Positions 12,766-21,519 of a DNA stretch of 64,000 bases are shown in pieces. The stretch comes from Pasteurella sp030783905 (GTDB lineage Bacteria > Pseudomonadota > Gammaproteobacteria > Enterobacterales > Pasteurellaceae): assembly GCA_051122655.1 (NCBI GenBank), contig CP182107.1:2108001-2172000 (forward strand). The letters are read 5' to 3'. The notes below the pieces were generated by a model. It made no database searches and was not told the origin of the DNA. It worked only from the letters and a program-made list of their open reading frames with translations. Positions within the stretch are counted from its first letter, which is position 1. Each line of letters begins with the position of its first letter. Position numbers and translations under genes: made by a program.

Positions 12766-13338
12766 ATGAATACCCATTCTCAGCTTCGCCAACAAATTCG
12801 ACACGATATTCGAAAACGTCGTCAGAAACTTACCGCACTTGAGCAACAGCAAGCCGAAACAGCGATTACCGATAAAGCGCTTCAACTGATTGAACAAAAA
12901 AAAGCAAACAACCTCGCGCTTTATTTATCTTTTGACGGGGAAGTGTCAACTCACAAATTGATCAAGTGCTTATGGCAACAAGGTAAACAGGTGACCTTGC
13001 CAGTATTGCACCCTTTTTGTCCTGGGCATTTATTGTTTTTACGTTATCATCCGGCATCGATAATGGATAAAAATCAATTTGGTATTTTAGAACCTAAATT
13101 AAACCTACAAGATGTTGTGCCATTGAGCGAACTAGAGATTATCTTCACGCCTCTTGTCGCAGTTGATAAACAAGGTAATCGTTTGGGAATGGGGAGGGGA
13201 TTTTATGATCGGACATTGCAAGGCTGGCAGGAAAAATCCTTTCTACCGGTGGGACTTGCCCATGCCTGTCAATTAGTAGAGCATTTACCGACCCAAGCTT
13301 GGGATATGCCGCTTGCCCAGATTTTAATTGCTGAATAA
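12766..13338 (+). CDS. ygfA: 5-formyltetrahydrofolate cyclo-ligase
   Basis: ATP-dependent enzyme that converts 5-formyl-THF to 5,10-methenyl-THF (MTHFS family), about 190 residues. Seen: basic N-terminal helix IRHDIRKRRQ, YLSFDGEVST, and the C-terminal signature LGMGRGFYDRTL that contacts ATP. The start MNTHSQLRQQ is chosen because an in-frame ATG 60 bases earlier lies inside 6S RNA and would add residues with no family counterpart. Co-transcription with ssrS is expected from the known arrangement. A USS core lies inside the gene. Confidence 0.92.
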   Translation: MNTHSQLRQQIRHDIRKRRQKLTALEQQQAETAITDKALQLIEQKKANNLALYLSFDGEVSTHKLIKCLWQQGKQVTLPVLHPFCPGHLLFLRYHPASIMDKNQFGILEPKLNLQDVVPLSELEIIFTPLVAVDKQGNRLGMGRGFYDRTLQGWQEKSFLPVGLAHACQLVEHLPTQAWDMPLAQILIAE

Positions 13339-13393
13339 AGGGGATAAAAAATAGGACAACCAAGAAGGGCTGTCCTAGTTTTAGTTTGGCAGT

Positions 13394-14176
13394 TTATTGT
13401 TTCAATAAATCTTCTGGTTCAGCCGGTTTTTCGATTTCCGCAAAGGTTCTGCCTTTATTGGCTTCGATTATCGTCGCGGTTTGGGCGGCTAACTCTTTCA
13501 AGTTCATTTTTTCATAAGCTTGTTGCATAAGCGGTAAGGCTTCGTAAGTCGCCTGTGTATCAGGATATTGTTGGAGCATACCGACAACACGATTGGCGAC
13601 AGCAACATGCGCATTGCGTTTAGCATAGAATTTAGCAATCGCTAATTCATGACGTGCTAGGCTAGCTTTAATATACGCCATGCGAGCAAGCGCGTCTTGA
13701 GCATAAGGACTGTTTGGGAAATTTTTTACCAATGTCTGGAAGTTCGCAAATGCCGCCTTGATTGAACTGCTTTCGCGTGTTGCTCGATCGATTCGGAATA
13801 AATCTTGAATATAGTTATCACCGAGCGCCGCATTGGTTAAGCCTGCCATATACAACACGTAATCGGCGTTGCGGCTAGTTGGATATTGTTGGAAAAAACG
13901 ATCAGCTAAGACTAACGTTTGTGTATAATCTTGCGTTTTATAATTTGCATAAATCAGATTTAATAGTGTTTGTTCACTATAACTGCTACCTGGAAAACGA
14001 CTACGCACCGCATCCAAATAACGGATTGCTTGTGAATATTCACCCTTTTGTAAATGCGTTTGACCAACATTATAAAGCTCTTGTTCTGGACGTTGTTCAA
14101 CATCTTTAGAGCCTGAACACGCTGTTATCGCAAATGCGGTCAAGGCAATAAACGTGAACGATTTTAATTTACGCAT
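13394..14176 (-). CDS. bamD: Outer membrane assembly lipoprotein BamD
   Basis: Essential lipoprotein of the BAM complex that folds beta-barrel proteins into the outer membrane. 260 residues: signal peptide MRKLKSFTFIALTAFAITAC ending in a lipobox with Cys20, then about five TPR-like repeats (EQELYNVGQTHLQKGEYSQA, AFANFQTLVKNFPNSPYAQD and similar). The start is the ATG directly before the signal peptide; a 29-codon upstream extension would bury the signal sequence. Divergent from rluD, as in E. coli. The family name ComL reflects an old link to competence in Neisseria. Confidence 0.95.
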   Translation of the reverse strand: MRKLKSFTFIALTAFAITACSGSKDVEQRPEQELYNVGQTHLQKGEYSQAIRYLDAVRSRFPGSSYSEQTLLNLIYANYKTQDYTQTLVLADRFFQQYPTSRNADYVLYMAGLTNAALGDNYIQDLFRIDRATRESSSIKAAFANFQTLVKNFPNSPYAQDALARMAYIKASLARHELAIAKFYAKRNAHVAVANRVVGMLQQYPDTQATYEALPLMQQAYEKMNLKELAAQTATIIEANKGRTFAEIEKPAEPEDLLKQ

Positions 14177-14281
14177 TAGATAATCCTTATTTTTACGAGC
14201 AACAATAAATGAGTTACAATGATTCATTATTGTATATAACATTATTAAATAAGCAAACCTCATTCATGGATTTTTTTATTT

Positions 14282-15256
14282 ATGGCACAAATCACCTTAT
14301 CAGCTGATATTCAGCTATCTCAACTGGGACAACGGTTAGACCAAGCGTTAGCTGAATTGTTCCCAGATTATTCTCGTTCTCGCTTAAAAACGTGGATTGA
14401 ACAGGGTTTAGTTCTCGTTAATGGCGATGTTGTGAACGTACCACGTGCCAAAGTTTATGGAGGCGAACAGATTGACATTACGGTGGAAATTGAAGACGAC
14501 ACCCGTTTTGAACCTGAAAACTTACCACTCAATATTGTGTATGAAGACGATGATATTTTAGTCATTAACAAACCTAAAGATTTTGTGGTGCACCCAGGTG
14601 CCGGCAATACTTCTGGCACGGTGTTAAATGCGCTACTGTATCATTATCCTACTATTGCTGAAGTGCCTCGAGCGGGCATTGTACATCGCTTAGATAAAGA
14701 TACCACTGGTCTAATGGTTATCGCGAAAACGATTCCCGCACAAACCAAATTAGTGCGAGATTTACAAAAGCGTAAAATCACGCGCGAATATGAAGCGATA
14801 GCCTGTGGCATTATGACCAAAGGGGGAATGGTGGATCAGCCGATGGCACGCCATCCCACCAAACGTACTCACATGGCGGTACATCCAATGGGGAAACCTG
14901 CGGTGACCCATTACCGTATTATGGAACGTTTTCGCAATTATACCCGTTTGCGTTTACGTCTTGAAACTGGGCGCACCCACCAAATTCGTGTGCATATGGC
15001 TCATATTGCTCACCCTTTATTAGGTGATCAAACCTATGGTGGTCGTCCACGACCGCCGAAAAATGCCAGTGAAGAATTGATGCAAACCTTGCGTGATTTT
15101 AAACGTCAAGCATTGCACGCGATTATGTTGCGTTTAGCCCACCCAATTACGGGCGAGTTGATGGAATGGCATTCGCCTTTACCAGATGATTTTGTAGAAT
15201 TAGTGGACGCACTAAAAGCAGATTATCAGCTCCATCAAGATGATTTAGATTATTAA
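14282..15256 (+). CDS. rluD: 23S rRNA pseudouridine synthase D
   Basis: Makes pseudouridines 1911, 1915 and 1917 (E. coli numbering) in helix 69 of 23S rRNA. 324 residues: an S4 RNA-binding domain at about 18-65 (QRLDQALAELFPDYSRSRLK) and the RsuA/RluD catalytic domain with Asp138 in GIVHRLDKDTTGLMVIAK. Tyr and Lys motifs TRLRLRLETGRTHQIRVH complete the active site. Divergent from bamD and 11 bases upstream of pgeF, a pair conserved with E. coli. Confidence 0.96.
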   Translation: MAQITLSADIQLSQLGQRLDQALAELFPDYSRSRLKTWIEQGLVLVNGDVVNVPRAKVYGGEQIDITVEIEDDTRFEPENLPLNIVYEDDDILVINKPKDFVVHPGAGNTSGTVLNALLYHYPTIAEVPRAGIVHRLDKDTTGLMVIAKTIPAQTKLVRDLQKRKITREYEAIACGIMTKGGMVDQPMARHPTKRTHMAVHPMGKPAVTHYRIMERFRNYTRLRLRLETGRTHQIRVHMAHIAHPLLGDQTYGGRPRPPKNASEELMQTLRDFKRQALHAIMLRLAHPITGELMEWHSPLPDDFVELVDALKADYQLHQDDLDY

Positions 15257-15267
15257 TAGGTGATGGA

Positions 15268-16002
15268 ATGGATGTGATCAAACCCAATTGGTCTGCTCCC
15301 CAGCATGTCCATGCGTTCAGCACCTTAACGTCAGGTGGATATAGCTTGCCGCCTTATGCCAGTTTAAATTTGGGTGATCATGTAGGCGATGATCCCAATA
15401 CGGTGAAACGCAACCGTACTTTATTAGTGGAGGCATTAAAACTGCCTCAATTTCCACTTTTTTTAAATCAAATACACAGTACGCGAGTACTCAGTCTGCC
15501 AACCACAGGGCAGAATCGAGATGCCGATGCGGTATATACCCACCAAGCAAACCAAGTCTGTTTAGTCATGACAGCGGACTGCTTACCCGTATTATTGACA
15601 CACTCGGAAGGCAACGAAGTCGCGGCAGTTCACGCGGGTTGGCGAGGACTTTGTCATGGGATTTTAGAACGTACCGTGGAAAAATTCCAAGCGCCAACAG
15701 ATCAGCTAATGGCTTGGCTAGGGCCAGCCATCAGTCAGCCCTATTTTCAAGTGGGGAAAGAGGTAAGGGAACAGTTTATCGCACAAGATCCTGACGCAGC
15801 GTGCGCCTTTTTACCTGATCCAGTGGTGGTAGAAAAATATTTAGCGGATTTATATTTATTAGCCACACAACGTCTCAATAAGTTAGGCATTACCCAAGTC
15901 AGCGGGGGCGACTATTGTACGTTTGCCCAAAAAGAGCAATTTTTTTCTTATCGACGAGAACAGCGAACTGGGCGGATGGCGACACTCATTTGGTTTGAAT
16001 AA
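15268..16002 (+). CDS. pgeF: Peptidoglycan editing factor / purine nucleoside phosphorylase family (YfiH)
   Basis: 244-residue member of the DUF152/YfiH family. Motifs seen: LNLGDHVGDDP, the metal-binding TADCLPVLL (Cys) and AAVHAGWRGL (His), and GPAISQPYFQVG. Older annotation calls these polyphenol oxidases (laccase domain); E. coli PgeF hydrolyses wrongly incorporated Ser-containing muropeptides, and related proteins act on purine nucleosides. Which activity dominates here cannot be read from the sequence. It sits 11 bases after rluD and is followed by its own terminator. Confidence 0.9.
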   Translation: MDVIKPNWSAPQHVHAFSTLTSGGYSLPPYASLNLGDHVGDDPNTVKRNRTLLVEALKLPQFPLFLNQIHSTRVLSLPTTGQNRDADAVYTHQANQVCLVMTADCLPVLLTHSEGNEVAAVHAGWRGLCHGILERTVEKFQAPTDQLMAWLGPAISQPYFQVGKEVREQFIAQDPDAACAFLPDPVVVEKYLADLYLLATQRLNKLGITQVSGGDYCTFAQKEQFFSYRREQRTGRMATLIWFE

Positions 16003-16006
16003 AAAG

Positions 16007-16030
16007 TGCGACAATATGTCGTATTTTTTA
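16007..16030 (+). terminator. Terminator after pgeF
   Basis: TGCGAC (16007-16012) and GTCGTA (16018-16023) form a 6-bp stem with one G-T pair, a 5-base loop and a TTTTTT tail, starting four bases after the stop codon. Confidence 0.7.
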
Positions 16031-16117
16031 ATATGCATAAACTCAATTTAGAACATCATTTTTATATTTCTTTCAATATTATTCCGTCCTTACTAAATGA
16101 GCTTAAGGTTGGTAAGG

Positions 16118-16139
16118 CATGAGTGAAAAATCACTCATG
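16118..16139 (+). promoter_or_regulatory. Perfect hairpin upstream of ligA
   Basis: CATGAGTGA and TCACTCATG form a perfect 9-bp stem with an AAAA loop about 80 bases before the ligA start, without a T tail. It could be an operator or an RNA leader structure. A USS core (16191-16199) follows it. Confidence 0.4.
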
Positions 16140-16219
16140 TATATCTGTTCAATTCAGAAAATATTGTAAAATTACGCATCGAATCCGCCAAAGTGCGGTA
16201 ATTTTTATCAGGATTTTAT

Positions 16220-18241
16220 ATGACAGACAGTATCAAATTAGAAATAGAAGAACTCCGTCAACGTTTACGTTATCACGAATATCAATATCACGTCTTAGAT
16301 AATCCGCAGATTCCTGATGCAGAATACGATCGTTTATTCCATCGTTTAAAAGCCCTTGAACAACAATATCCACAGTGGCTGAGTGTGGATTCGCCTACGC
16401 AACGAGTGGGGGCAAAGCCACTTTCTGCATTTGCCCAAGTACAACATGAAATGCCGATGTTATCCCTTGATAACGCGTTTTCCGACGAGGAGTTGTATGC
16501 GTTTGTCAAACGAATTCAAGATCGTCTGGTTTTTTCACCGACATCACTTGAATTTTGCTGCGAACCGAAATTAGATGGACTGGCAGTTAGTATTTTGTAT
16601 GTGGATGGTAAATTAACTCAGGCGGCAACCCGTGGAGATGGGCAAACAGGGGAAGATATTACCTTAAATATTCGTACGGTACGGAATATCCCTTTGCAAT
16701 TGTTAATGGAAAATCCCCCTGCTCGTCTAGAAGTGCGTGGCGAGGTTTTTATGTCACAAGCAGGCTTTGAGGCATTAAATGAAAAAGCGTTAGCCAACGG
16801 GGAGAAGACCTTTGCCAATCCACGCAATGCAGCAGCAGGTTCGTTACGTCAGTTAGACCCACGTATTACTAGCCAGCGTCCGTTGCTATTAAATGCGTAT
16901 AGCATTGGTGTGGCAGAGGGAATTGATTTACCTGATACGCATTTTGAGCGCTTACAGTGGCTGAAATCCATTGGTATTCCAGTAAATAACGAGATTCAGT
17001 TATGTGAAGGGACGGAAAATGTGCTGAATTTCTACCGCACTATTATGCAAAAACGTAGTACCTTGGGCTATGACATTGATGGGACAGTGATTAAAGTCAA
17101 TGATATTGGTTTACAAGAAGAATTAGGCTTTATTTCGAAAGCGCCTCGTTGGGCGATTGCGTATAAATTTCCAGCACAAGAAGAATTGACGGTATTAAAT
17201 GCGGTGGAGTTTCAAGTGGGGCGAACCGGGGCGATTACTCCCGTCGCGAAGTTACAACCTGTTTTCGTGGCAGGTGTGACGGTCAGTAATGCGACACTGC
17301 ATAATGGCGATGAAATTGCACGTTTGGATGTGGCGATTGGGGACACGGTAATTATTCGTCGCGCGGGCGATGTGATTCCACAAATTATTGGCGTGTTACA
17401 CGAAAAGCGTCCAGTATATGCAGAAAAAATCGTCTTCCCAACCGAATGTCCGGTTTGTGGCTCAGTGATTGTGCGTATTGATGGTGAAGCTGTGGCACGC
17501 TGTACGGGCGGTTTATTCTGTGCCGCACAACGTAAAGAAGCCTTGAAACATTTTGTTTCGCGTAAAGCCATGGATATTGATGGGGTCGGGGCAAAATTAA
17601 TTGAGCAGTTGGTGGACAGGGAGCAGATTCATACGCCCGCGGATTTATTTAAGTTAGATCTTAACACGTTGGCTCGTTTAGAACGTATGGGACCTAAATC
17701 CGCGCAAAATGCCCTCGACAGTTTGCAGAAAGCGAAAAAAACGACTTTAGCGCGTTTTATTTTTGCACTCGGTATTCGTGAAGTGGGCGAAGCGACTGCG
17801 TTGAACTTAGCCAACCATTTTAAAACCTTAGAGGCATTAAAAGAGGCCACCCTTGAACAACTCCAAGAGGTGCAAGACGTCGGTGAAGTGGTCGCGAATC
17901 GGATTTTTGTGTTCTGGCGTGAGCCACATAATGTGGCAGTGGTCGAAGATCTGATTGCACAAGGTGTTCATTGGGATAACGTAGAAATGAAAGAAGTGGG
18001 GGAAAACCCATTTAAAGATAAAACCGTGGTGCTGACGGGGACCTTAACCCAAATGGGGCGGAGTGAAGCGAAGGCTTTACTTCAACAATTGGGGGCCAAA
18101 GTCAGTGGCAGTGTTTCAGCTAAAACGGATTTGGTGGTGGCAGGAGACAGTGCAGGTTCAAAACTCACTAAAGCCAATGAGCTTGGTGTGAAGGTGATTG
18201 ATGAAAACACCTTTTTAGCTTGGAGCGAACCTTATTTGTAA
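16220..18241 (+). CDS. ligA: NAD-dependent DNA ligase
   Basis: Seals nicks in replication and repair by an adenylated-lysine intermediate. 673 residues, the standard length. In order: Ia NAD-binding domain (YHEYQYHVLDNP), adenylation domain with Lys117 in EPKLDG, OB fold, the four-Cys zinc finger CPVC...CTGGLFC near residues 410-435, helix-hairpin-helix repeats (GVGAKLIEQL, LARLERMGPKSAQN, LGIREVGEATA), and a C-terminal BRCT domain starting near 595 (KTVVLTGTLTQMGRSEAK). Preceded by AGGATTTTAT. No disruption seen. Confidence 0.98.
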   Translation: MTDSIKLEIEELRQRLRYHEYQYHVLDNPQIPDAEYDRLFHRLKALEQQYPQWLSVDSPTQRVGAKPLSAFAQVQHEMPMLSLDNAFSDEELYAFVKRIQDRLVFSPTSLEFCCEPKLDGLAVSILYVDGKLTQAATRGDGQTGEDITLNIRTVRNIPLQLLMENPPARLEVRGEVFMSQAGFEALNEKALANGEKTFANPRNAAAGSLRQLDPRITSQRPLLLNAYSIGVAEGIDLPDTHFERLQWLKSIGIPVNNEIQLCEGTENVLNFYRTIMQKRSTLGYDIDGTVIKVNDIGLQEELGFISKAPRWAIAYKFPAQEELTVLNAVEFQVGRTGAITPVAKLQPVFVAGVTVSNATLHNGDEIARLDVAIGDTVIIRRAGDVIPQIIGVLHEKRPVYAEKIVFPTECPVCGSVIVRIDGEAVARCTGGLFCAAQRKEALKHFVSRKAMDIDGVGAKLIEQLVDREQIHTPADLFKLDLNTLARLERMGPKSAQNALDSLQKAKKTTLARFIFALGIREVGEATALNLANHFKTLEALKEATLEQLQEVQDVGEVVANRIFVFWREPHNVAVVEDLIAQGVHWDNVEMKEVGENPFKDKTVVLTGTLTQMGRSEAKALLQQLGAKVSGSVSAKTDLVVAGDSAGSKLTKANELGVKVIDENTFLAWSEPYL

Positions 18242-18249
18242 GACAAAAT

Positions 18250-18283
18250 AAAACCGTTTAGCGTTAACTAAACGGTTTTTTCG
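18250..18283. terminator. Bidirectional terminator between ligA and nanA
   Basis: AAAACCGTTTAG and CTAAACGGTTTT form a 12-bp stem with a GCGTTAA-type loop and T tail, 9 bases after the ligA stop. A second, smaller hairpin made from an imperfect inverted USS pair (ACCGCAC 18292-18298 with GTGCGGT 18311-18317, then TTTCTTTT) lies between it and nanA. Confidence 0.85.
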
Positions 18284-18332
18284 ATCTGTCGACCGCACGT
18301 TATACATTAAGTGCGGTTTCTTTTCGGCAAAA

Positions 18333-19214
18333 TTAAGACAGGTATTTGGCTTTTAATTCTTTCGCAAAGGCCACTTTTTCTGGGCTTAATTCTTTAGTCA
18401 TTGGTTCACGACAGTAACCGGCTTCAACACCATCGAGTTTTAATAATTCTTTAATGGTTAAGTATAAACCGTTTGCTAGGATACCTTCGATTAAGTCGTT
18501 GGTTACGTGCTGAATTTCAAGAGCTTCTTTTAATTTACCCGCTTGCGTTAATTCAAAGATTTGACGAGCGCGCACACCGTTGACGTTGAAGGTACTACCG
18601 ATTGCACCATCTACACCTAATGAAGCAGCAGGTAACATCATTTCATCAAAACCTGCCCAGATTAAGTGATTCGGATACGCTTTTTTCAAGCGCTCTAATA
18701 AGTAGAAGTCACCAGCAGTAAATTTCACGCCTAATACTTTTGGATTTTTATAAAGTTCGCCAAATTGTTCTACACCGATATTTACGCCCGTTAAGAATGG
18801 GATTGAGTAAACGATCATATAGTTGCCGGTTGCGTCGATAATGCTATCGTAATAGTGTTTAATTTCTGGGAAACTAAATTTGTAATAGAACGGTGTCACG
18901 GCAGATAAGCTATCATAACCGAGTTCAGTGGCATATTTACCTAATTCGATCGCTTCTTGTAAGTTTACGCTACCAACTTGAGCAATTAACGCAATGTCAT
19001 CTTTTGCTTCATCTTTCGCAATACGGAAGATTTCTTTTTTCTCTTCAGTGGAAAGCATGAAGTTTTCACCTGTACTGCCGCCAACGTAAAGCCCATCCAC
19101 TTTCATCTTGTCGATGTTGTAGCGAACAATTTGACGTAAGCCTTTTTCGTTGATTGAACCATCAGCGTTGAAAGAAACTAACAATGCACTGAAGATACCT
19201 TTTAAGTTTTTCAT
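18333..19214 (-). CDS. nanA: N-acetylneuraminate lyase
   Basis: Cleaves N-acetylneuraminate to N-acetylmannosamine and pyruvate in the cytoplasm; the committed step of sialic acid catabolism. 293 residues, TIM barrel of the DapA/NanA family. Seen: GGSTGENF carboxylate-binding loop at about 45-52, Tyr136 in VYSIPF, and the Schiff-base Lys164 in LGVKFTAGDF. It is the last gene of a minus-strand run nanE-nanK-yhcH-siaR-nanA and starts 20 bases after the regulator gene. In Haemophilus nagB and nagA follow; here ligA lies beyond, so the downstream glucosamine-6-phosphate genes must be elsewhere. Confidence 0.97.
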   Translation of the reverse strand: MKNLKGIFSALLVSFNADGSINEKGLRQIVRYNIDKMKVDGLYVGGSTGENFMLSTEEKKEIFRIAKDEAKDDIALIAQVGSVNLQEAIELGKYATELGYDSLSAVTPFYYKFSFPEIKHYYDSIIDATGNYMIVYSIPFLTGVNIGVEQFGELYKNPKVLGVKFTAGDFYLLERLKKAYPNHLIWAGFDEMMLPAASLGVDGAIGSTFNVNGVRARQIFELTQAGKLKEALEIQHVTNDLIEGILANGLYLTIKELLKLDGVEAGYCREPMTKELSPEKVAFAKELKAKYLS

Positions 19215-19234
19215 TGGATACTCCTATAAATGTG

Positions 19235-20101
19235 TTATTTAACACGTTGTTCGAGAATGACATTAACGGTTTTTTGCTTCGTTTTAGTGGCTGTTTCTTC
19301 CGTCGCTTGTACGATTAAGGTATAGATTAAATCTAAAACGAAAAGCTGAGCGATTTTTGTGCCCATTGAATCACCTTGTAATTGTCCTTGGCGATTGCCA
19401 TTAATCAGGACATAGTCCGCGGCGTGCGTAATGGGTGAACGCAAATTATGCGTAATTGCGATAGTGGTCGCACCATTTTTCTTCGCAATGTTTAATGCTT
19501 GAATGACTTCTTTCGAATAACCAGAATGACTAATTCCCACGACCACATCACCTTCTTGCATCAGTGCAGCTTGCATATACATAAAGTGGTTATTGGAGGT
19601 GGAATCGACTTGTAAGCCAATTCGCATAAATTTGTTTTTGGCATCTTCTGCAGTAATGCCAGATGAACCCACACCAAACAGAAAAATGCGTTTTGCGTTC
19701 ATCATGGTATTGACGACTTTTTCTAGCTCATTGAAGTCCAATAAGTTGATAGTTTCCGCAATCACATTCGTGACCGCGCCTTGCAATTTAGCCGCAATGT
19801 TTTTCGGTTCATCAGAAGGGGAAATATCGGTATCGAGTAAAGAATGATATTGTTTTTCTCTTGTCGCTAATTCAATGGCGAGTTCTAATTTAAAGTCAGT
19901 AAAGCCTCTAAAGCCCAATGTGCGACAGAAACGAATAAAAGTGGCTTCACCGACATCAAGGTGTTTAGCGATATCAGACAATGAAGACTGACTTAATAAA
20001 TCAGGTGAAGCGAGAATTGTTGCAGCAATGCGTTTTTCTGTTTTGGTTAAACTATCATGTAGTGCACCAATCGTGTCTAAAATTTTTCCACTGATTAACA
20101 T
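19235..20101 (-). CDS. siaR: RpiR-family sialic acid regulator (SiaR-like)
   Basis: 288 residues: N-terminal helix-turn-helix of the RpiR type (LSDIAKHLDVGEATFIRFCRTL region, about 30-75) and a C-terminal SIS sugar-phosphate-binding domain (FLFGVGSSGITAEDAKNKF, GISHSGYSKE). In Haemophilus influenzae the protein in this position, SiaR, represses the nan and sia genes with glucosamine-6-phosphate as co-activator together with CRP. The same role is inferred here from the domains and position between yhcH and nanA. Operator sites could not be located with confidence. Confidence 0.88.
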   Translation of the reverse strand: MLISGKILDTIGALHDSLTKTEKRIAATILASPDLLSQSSLSDIAKHLDVGEATFIRFCRTLGFRGFTDFKLELAIELATREKQYHSLLDTDISPSDEPKNIAAKLQGAVTNVIAETINLLDFNELEKVVNTMMNAKRIFLFGVGSSGITAEDAKNKFMRIGLQVDSTSNNHFMYMQAALMQEGDVVVGISHSGYSKEVIQALNIAKKNGATTIAITHNLRSPITHAADYVLINGNRQGQLQGDSMGTKIAQLFVLDLIYTLIVQATEETATKTKQKTVNVILEQRVK

Positions 20102-20127
20102 AGAGGCTCCTTACAATGTGGGGTGAA

Positions 20128-20595
20128 TCACAATAATTCAACCGGCACTTTGACGACAAGTTTTTTCAGACTTGTCACTTGGTTATCCACATTACAGCCA
20201 GGTTTATGTGGTTCATAAGGCAAGAACACAACAAACATGTTTGGTTTTAATGTGAGCGTACTTTTATACTCGATTTCTGGGGTCAGTTGATAATCATCTT
20301 TTTCATCGTATTCGGTATAGTTGGCTAAGGTTGGATAAGCCACACTGTATTCGATATTTTCTTGTCCTGAAATCAGCACTTGTATATCAATATATTGACG
20401 ATGTAATTCTGCTTGTTTACTTTCCGGTGCTGCGCTATCAAACGCCATCACATTCATATAAATTTGCTCAGTAATGTCGTGACGACCTGTTTCTAACGCC
20501 GTCAAATCTAAGGTATTTAAATAATCACATACCTCAGCGATAACAGCCGGTAAGCCTAATTTAAAATCGTTTCTTGTTAAGTCCCCAATAAACAT
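20128..20595 (-). CDS. nanQ: YhcH/YjgK/YiaL family protein, probable sialic acid anomerase
   Basis: 155-residue cupin-like (DUF386) protein with the family pattern HRQYIDIQVLISGQENIEY, the metal-site histidine in MFVVFLPYEPHKPGC and a C-terminal KLVVKVPVE strand. E. coli YhcH (NanQ), which belongs to the nan operon, speeds conversion of alpha- to beta-sialic acid anomers in the cytoplasm, giving the lyase or transporter its preferred form. The gene lies between nanK and siaR with about 10-26 base gaps. This gene is absent from that spot in the H. influenzae cluster as I recall it. Confidence 0.8.
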   Translation of the reverse strand: MFIGDLTRNDFKLGLPAVIAEVCDYLNTLDLTALETGRHDITEQIYMNVMAFDSAAPESKQAELHRQYIDIQVLISGQENIEYSVAYPTLANYTEYDEKDDYQLTPEIEYKSTLTLKPNMFVVFLPYEPHKPGCNVDNQVTSLKKLVVKVPVELL

Positions 20596-20604
20596 ATCCT
20601 TCTC

Positions 20605-21498
20605 CTATTTCAAGTGAATACCTTGTTGTAGGCAATCGGCTACCCACCAAGCCGCACCAAGAAGTCCTGCATCTTGTCCATGACGTGCTTGTTCAACGCT
20701 ACAATGATAGAAATGTGGCATCGTGTTGAGGTATTGTTTGACTAAAGGAAGATAGCCTTCCGCTAAGCCAACACTACCACCAATTACCACTTTTTGTACA
20801 TCTAAACCAATCACTAAATCTGCAATCAGGTTGGCAATGGCTTTTGCTGAACGCTGAATAAGTGCGGTTGCTTTCTGATCATTTTTTCTAAATAACTCGA
20901 AAGCTTGTTTGGGTGTGCAAGGTGGATTCCATTGACTCGATACGGCTTCAATTGCACGTCCAGCAGCAACCGCCTCAACACAACCGATACGTCCACAACC
21001 ACACACCGGACCATTAGGGTCTGCTAATGTGTGTCCGATATGCCCGGCAACGCCATTGGGTTCCGTCAATAAACGGCGCTCTAAAATAATGCCACCGCCG
21101 ACACCAGTAGATACGGTGATAAAGACAAAATTTTGCACCGCACTTTTGTCTTCGTCTTTATATTCTGCACACGCAGCAGCTTGTACATCATTTAATAAGC
21201 CAATCGGTTTGTCGGTATGGCGCGCAATGCTTTCCTTTAAGGGAAACTCGGCTAAGCCACCTAAATTCTTCGGATTTAAGGCGGTTAATACACCATGGTT
21301 GATGATCCCCGTTGAGGCCACCGCAACATAATCGAATTGCCCGGCATAAAAAGCAAGAATATTGGCCAGTGTGTCATGCATTGCACTGGCCGCATCGGCT
21401 TGTGGTGTGGCGATTTGTTGGCGTTGTGCTATTTTGCCGTCGACCACAATAGCTGAGGCAATTTTTGTTCCACCGATATCTAAGGCTAAACAGCGCAT
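20605..21498 (-). CDS. nanK: N-acetylmannosamine kinase
   Basis: Phosphorylates N-acetylmannosamine at C6 with ATP. ROK-family protein of about 297 residues: phosphate loop LALDIGGTKIA at the N terminus, catalytic Asp in GLLNDVQAAACAEY, and the zinc motif CGCGRIGCVEAVAAG with His in VAGHIGHTLA. The ATG before RCLALDIGG is preferred because AGGAGAG lies just before it; an in-frame ATG 21 bases upstream touches the nanE stop. Overlap-free spacing of 21 bases to nanE shows one operon. Confidence 0.94.
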   Translation of the reverse strand: MRCLALDIGGTKIASAIVVDGKIAQRQQIATPQADAASAMHDTLANILAFYAGQFDYVAVASTGIINHGVLTALNPKNLGGLAEFPLKESIARHTDKPIGLLNDVQAAACAEYKDEDKSAVQNFVFITVSTGVGGGIILERRLLTEPNGVAGHIGHTLADPNGPVCGCGRIGCVEAVAAGRAIEAVSSQWNPPCTPKQAFELFRKNDQKATALIQRSAKAIANLIADLVIGLDVQKVVIGGSVGLAEGYLPLVKQYLNTMPHFYHCSVEQARHGQDAGLLGAAWWVADCLQQGIHLK

Positions 21499-21519
21499 AA
21501 GCTCTCCTTTTGTACTCAC

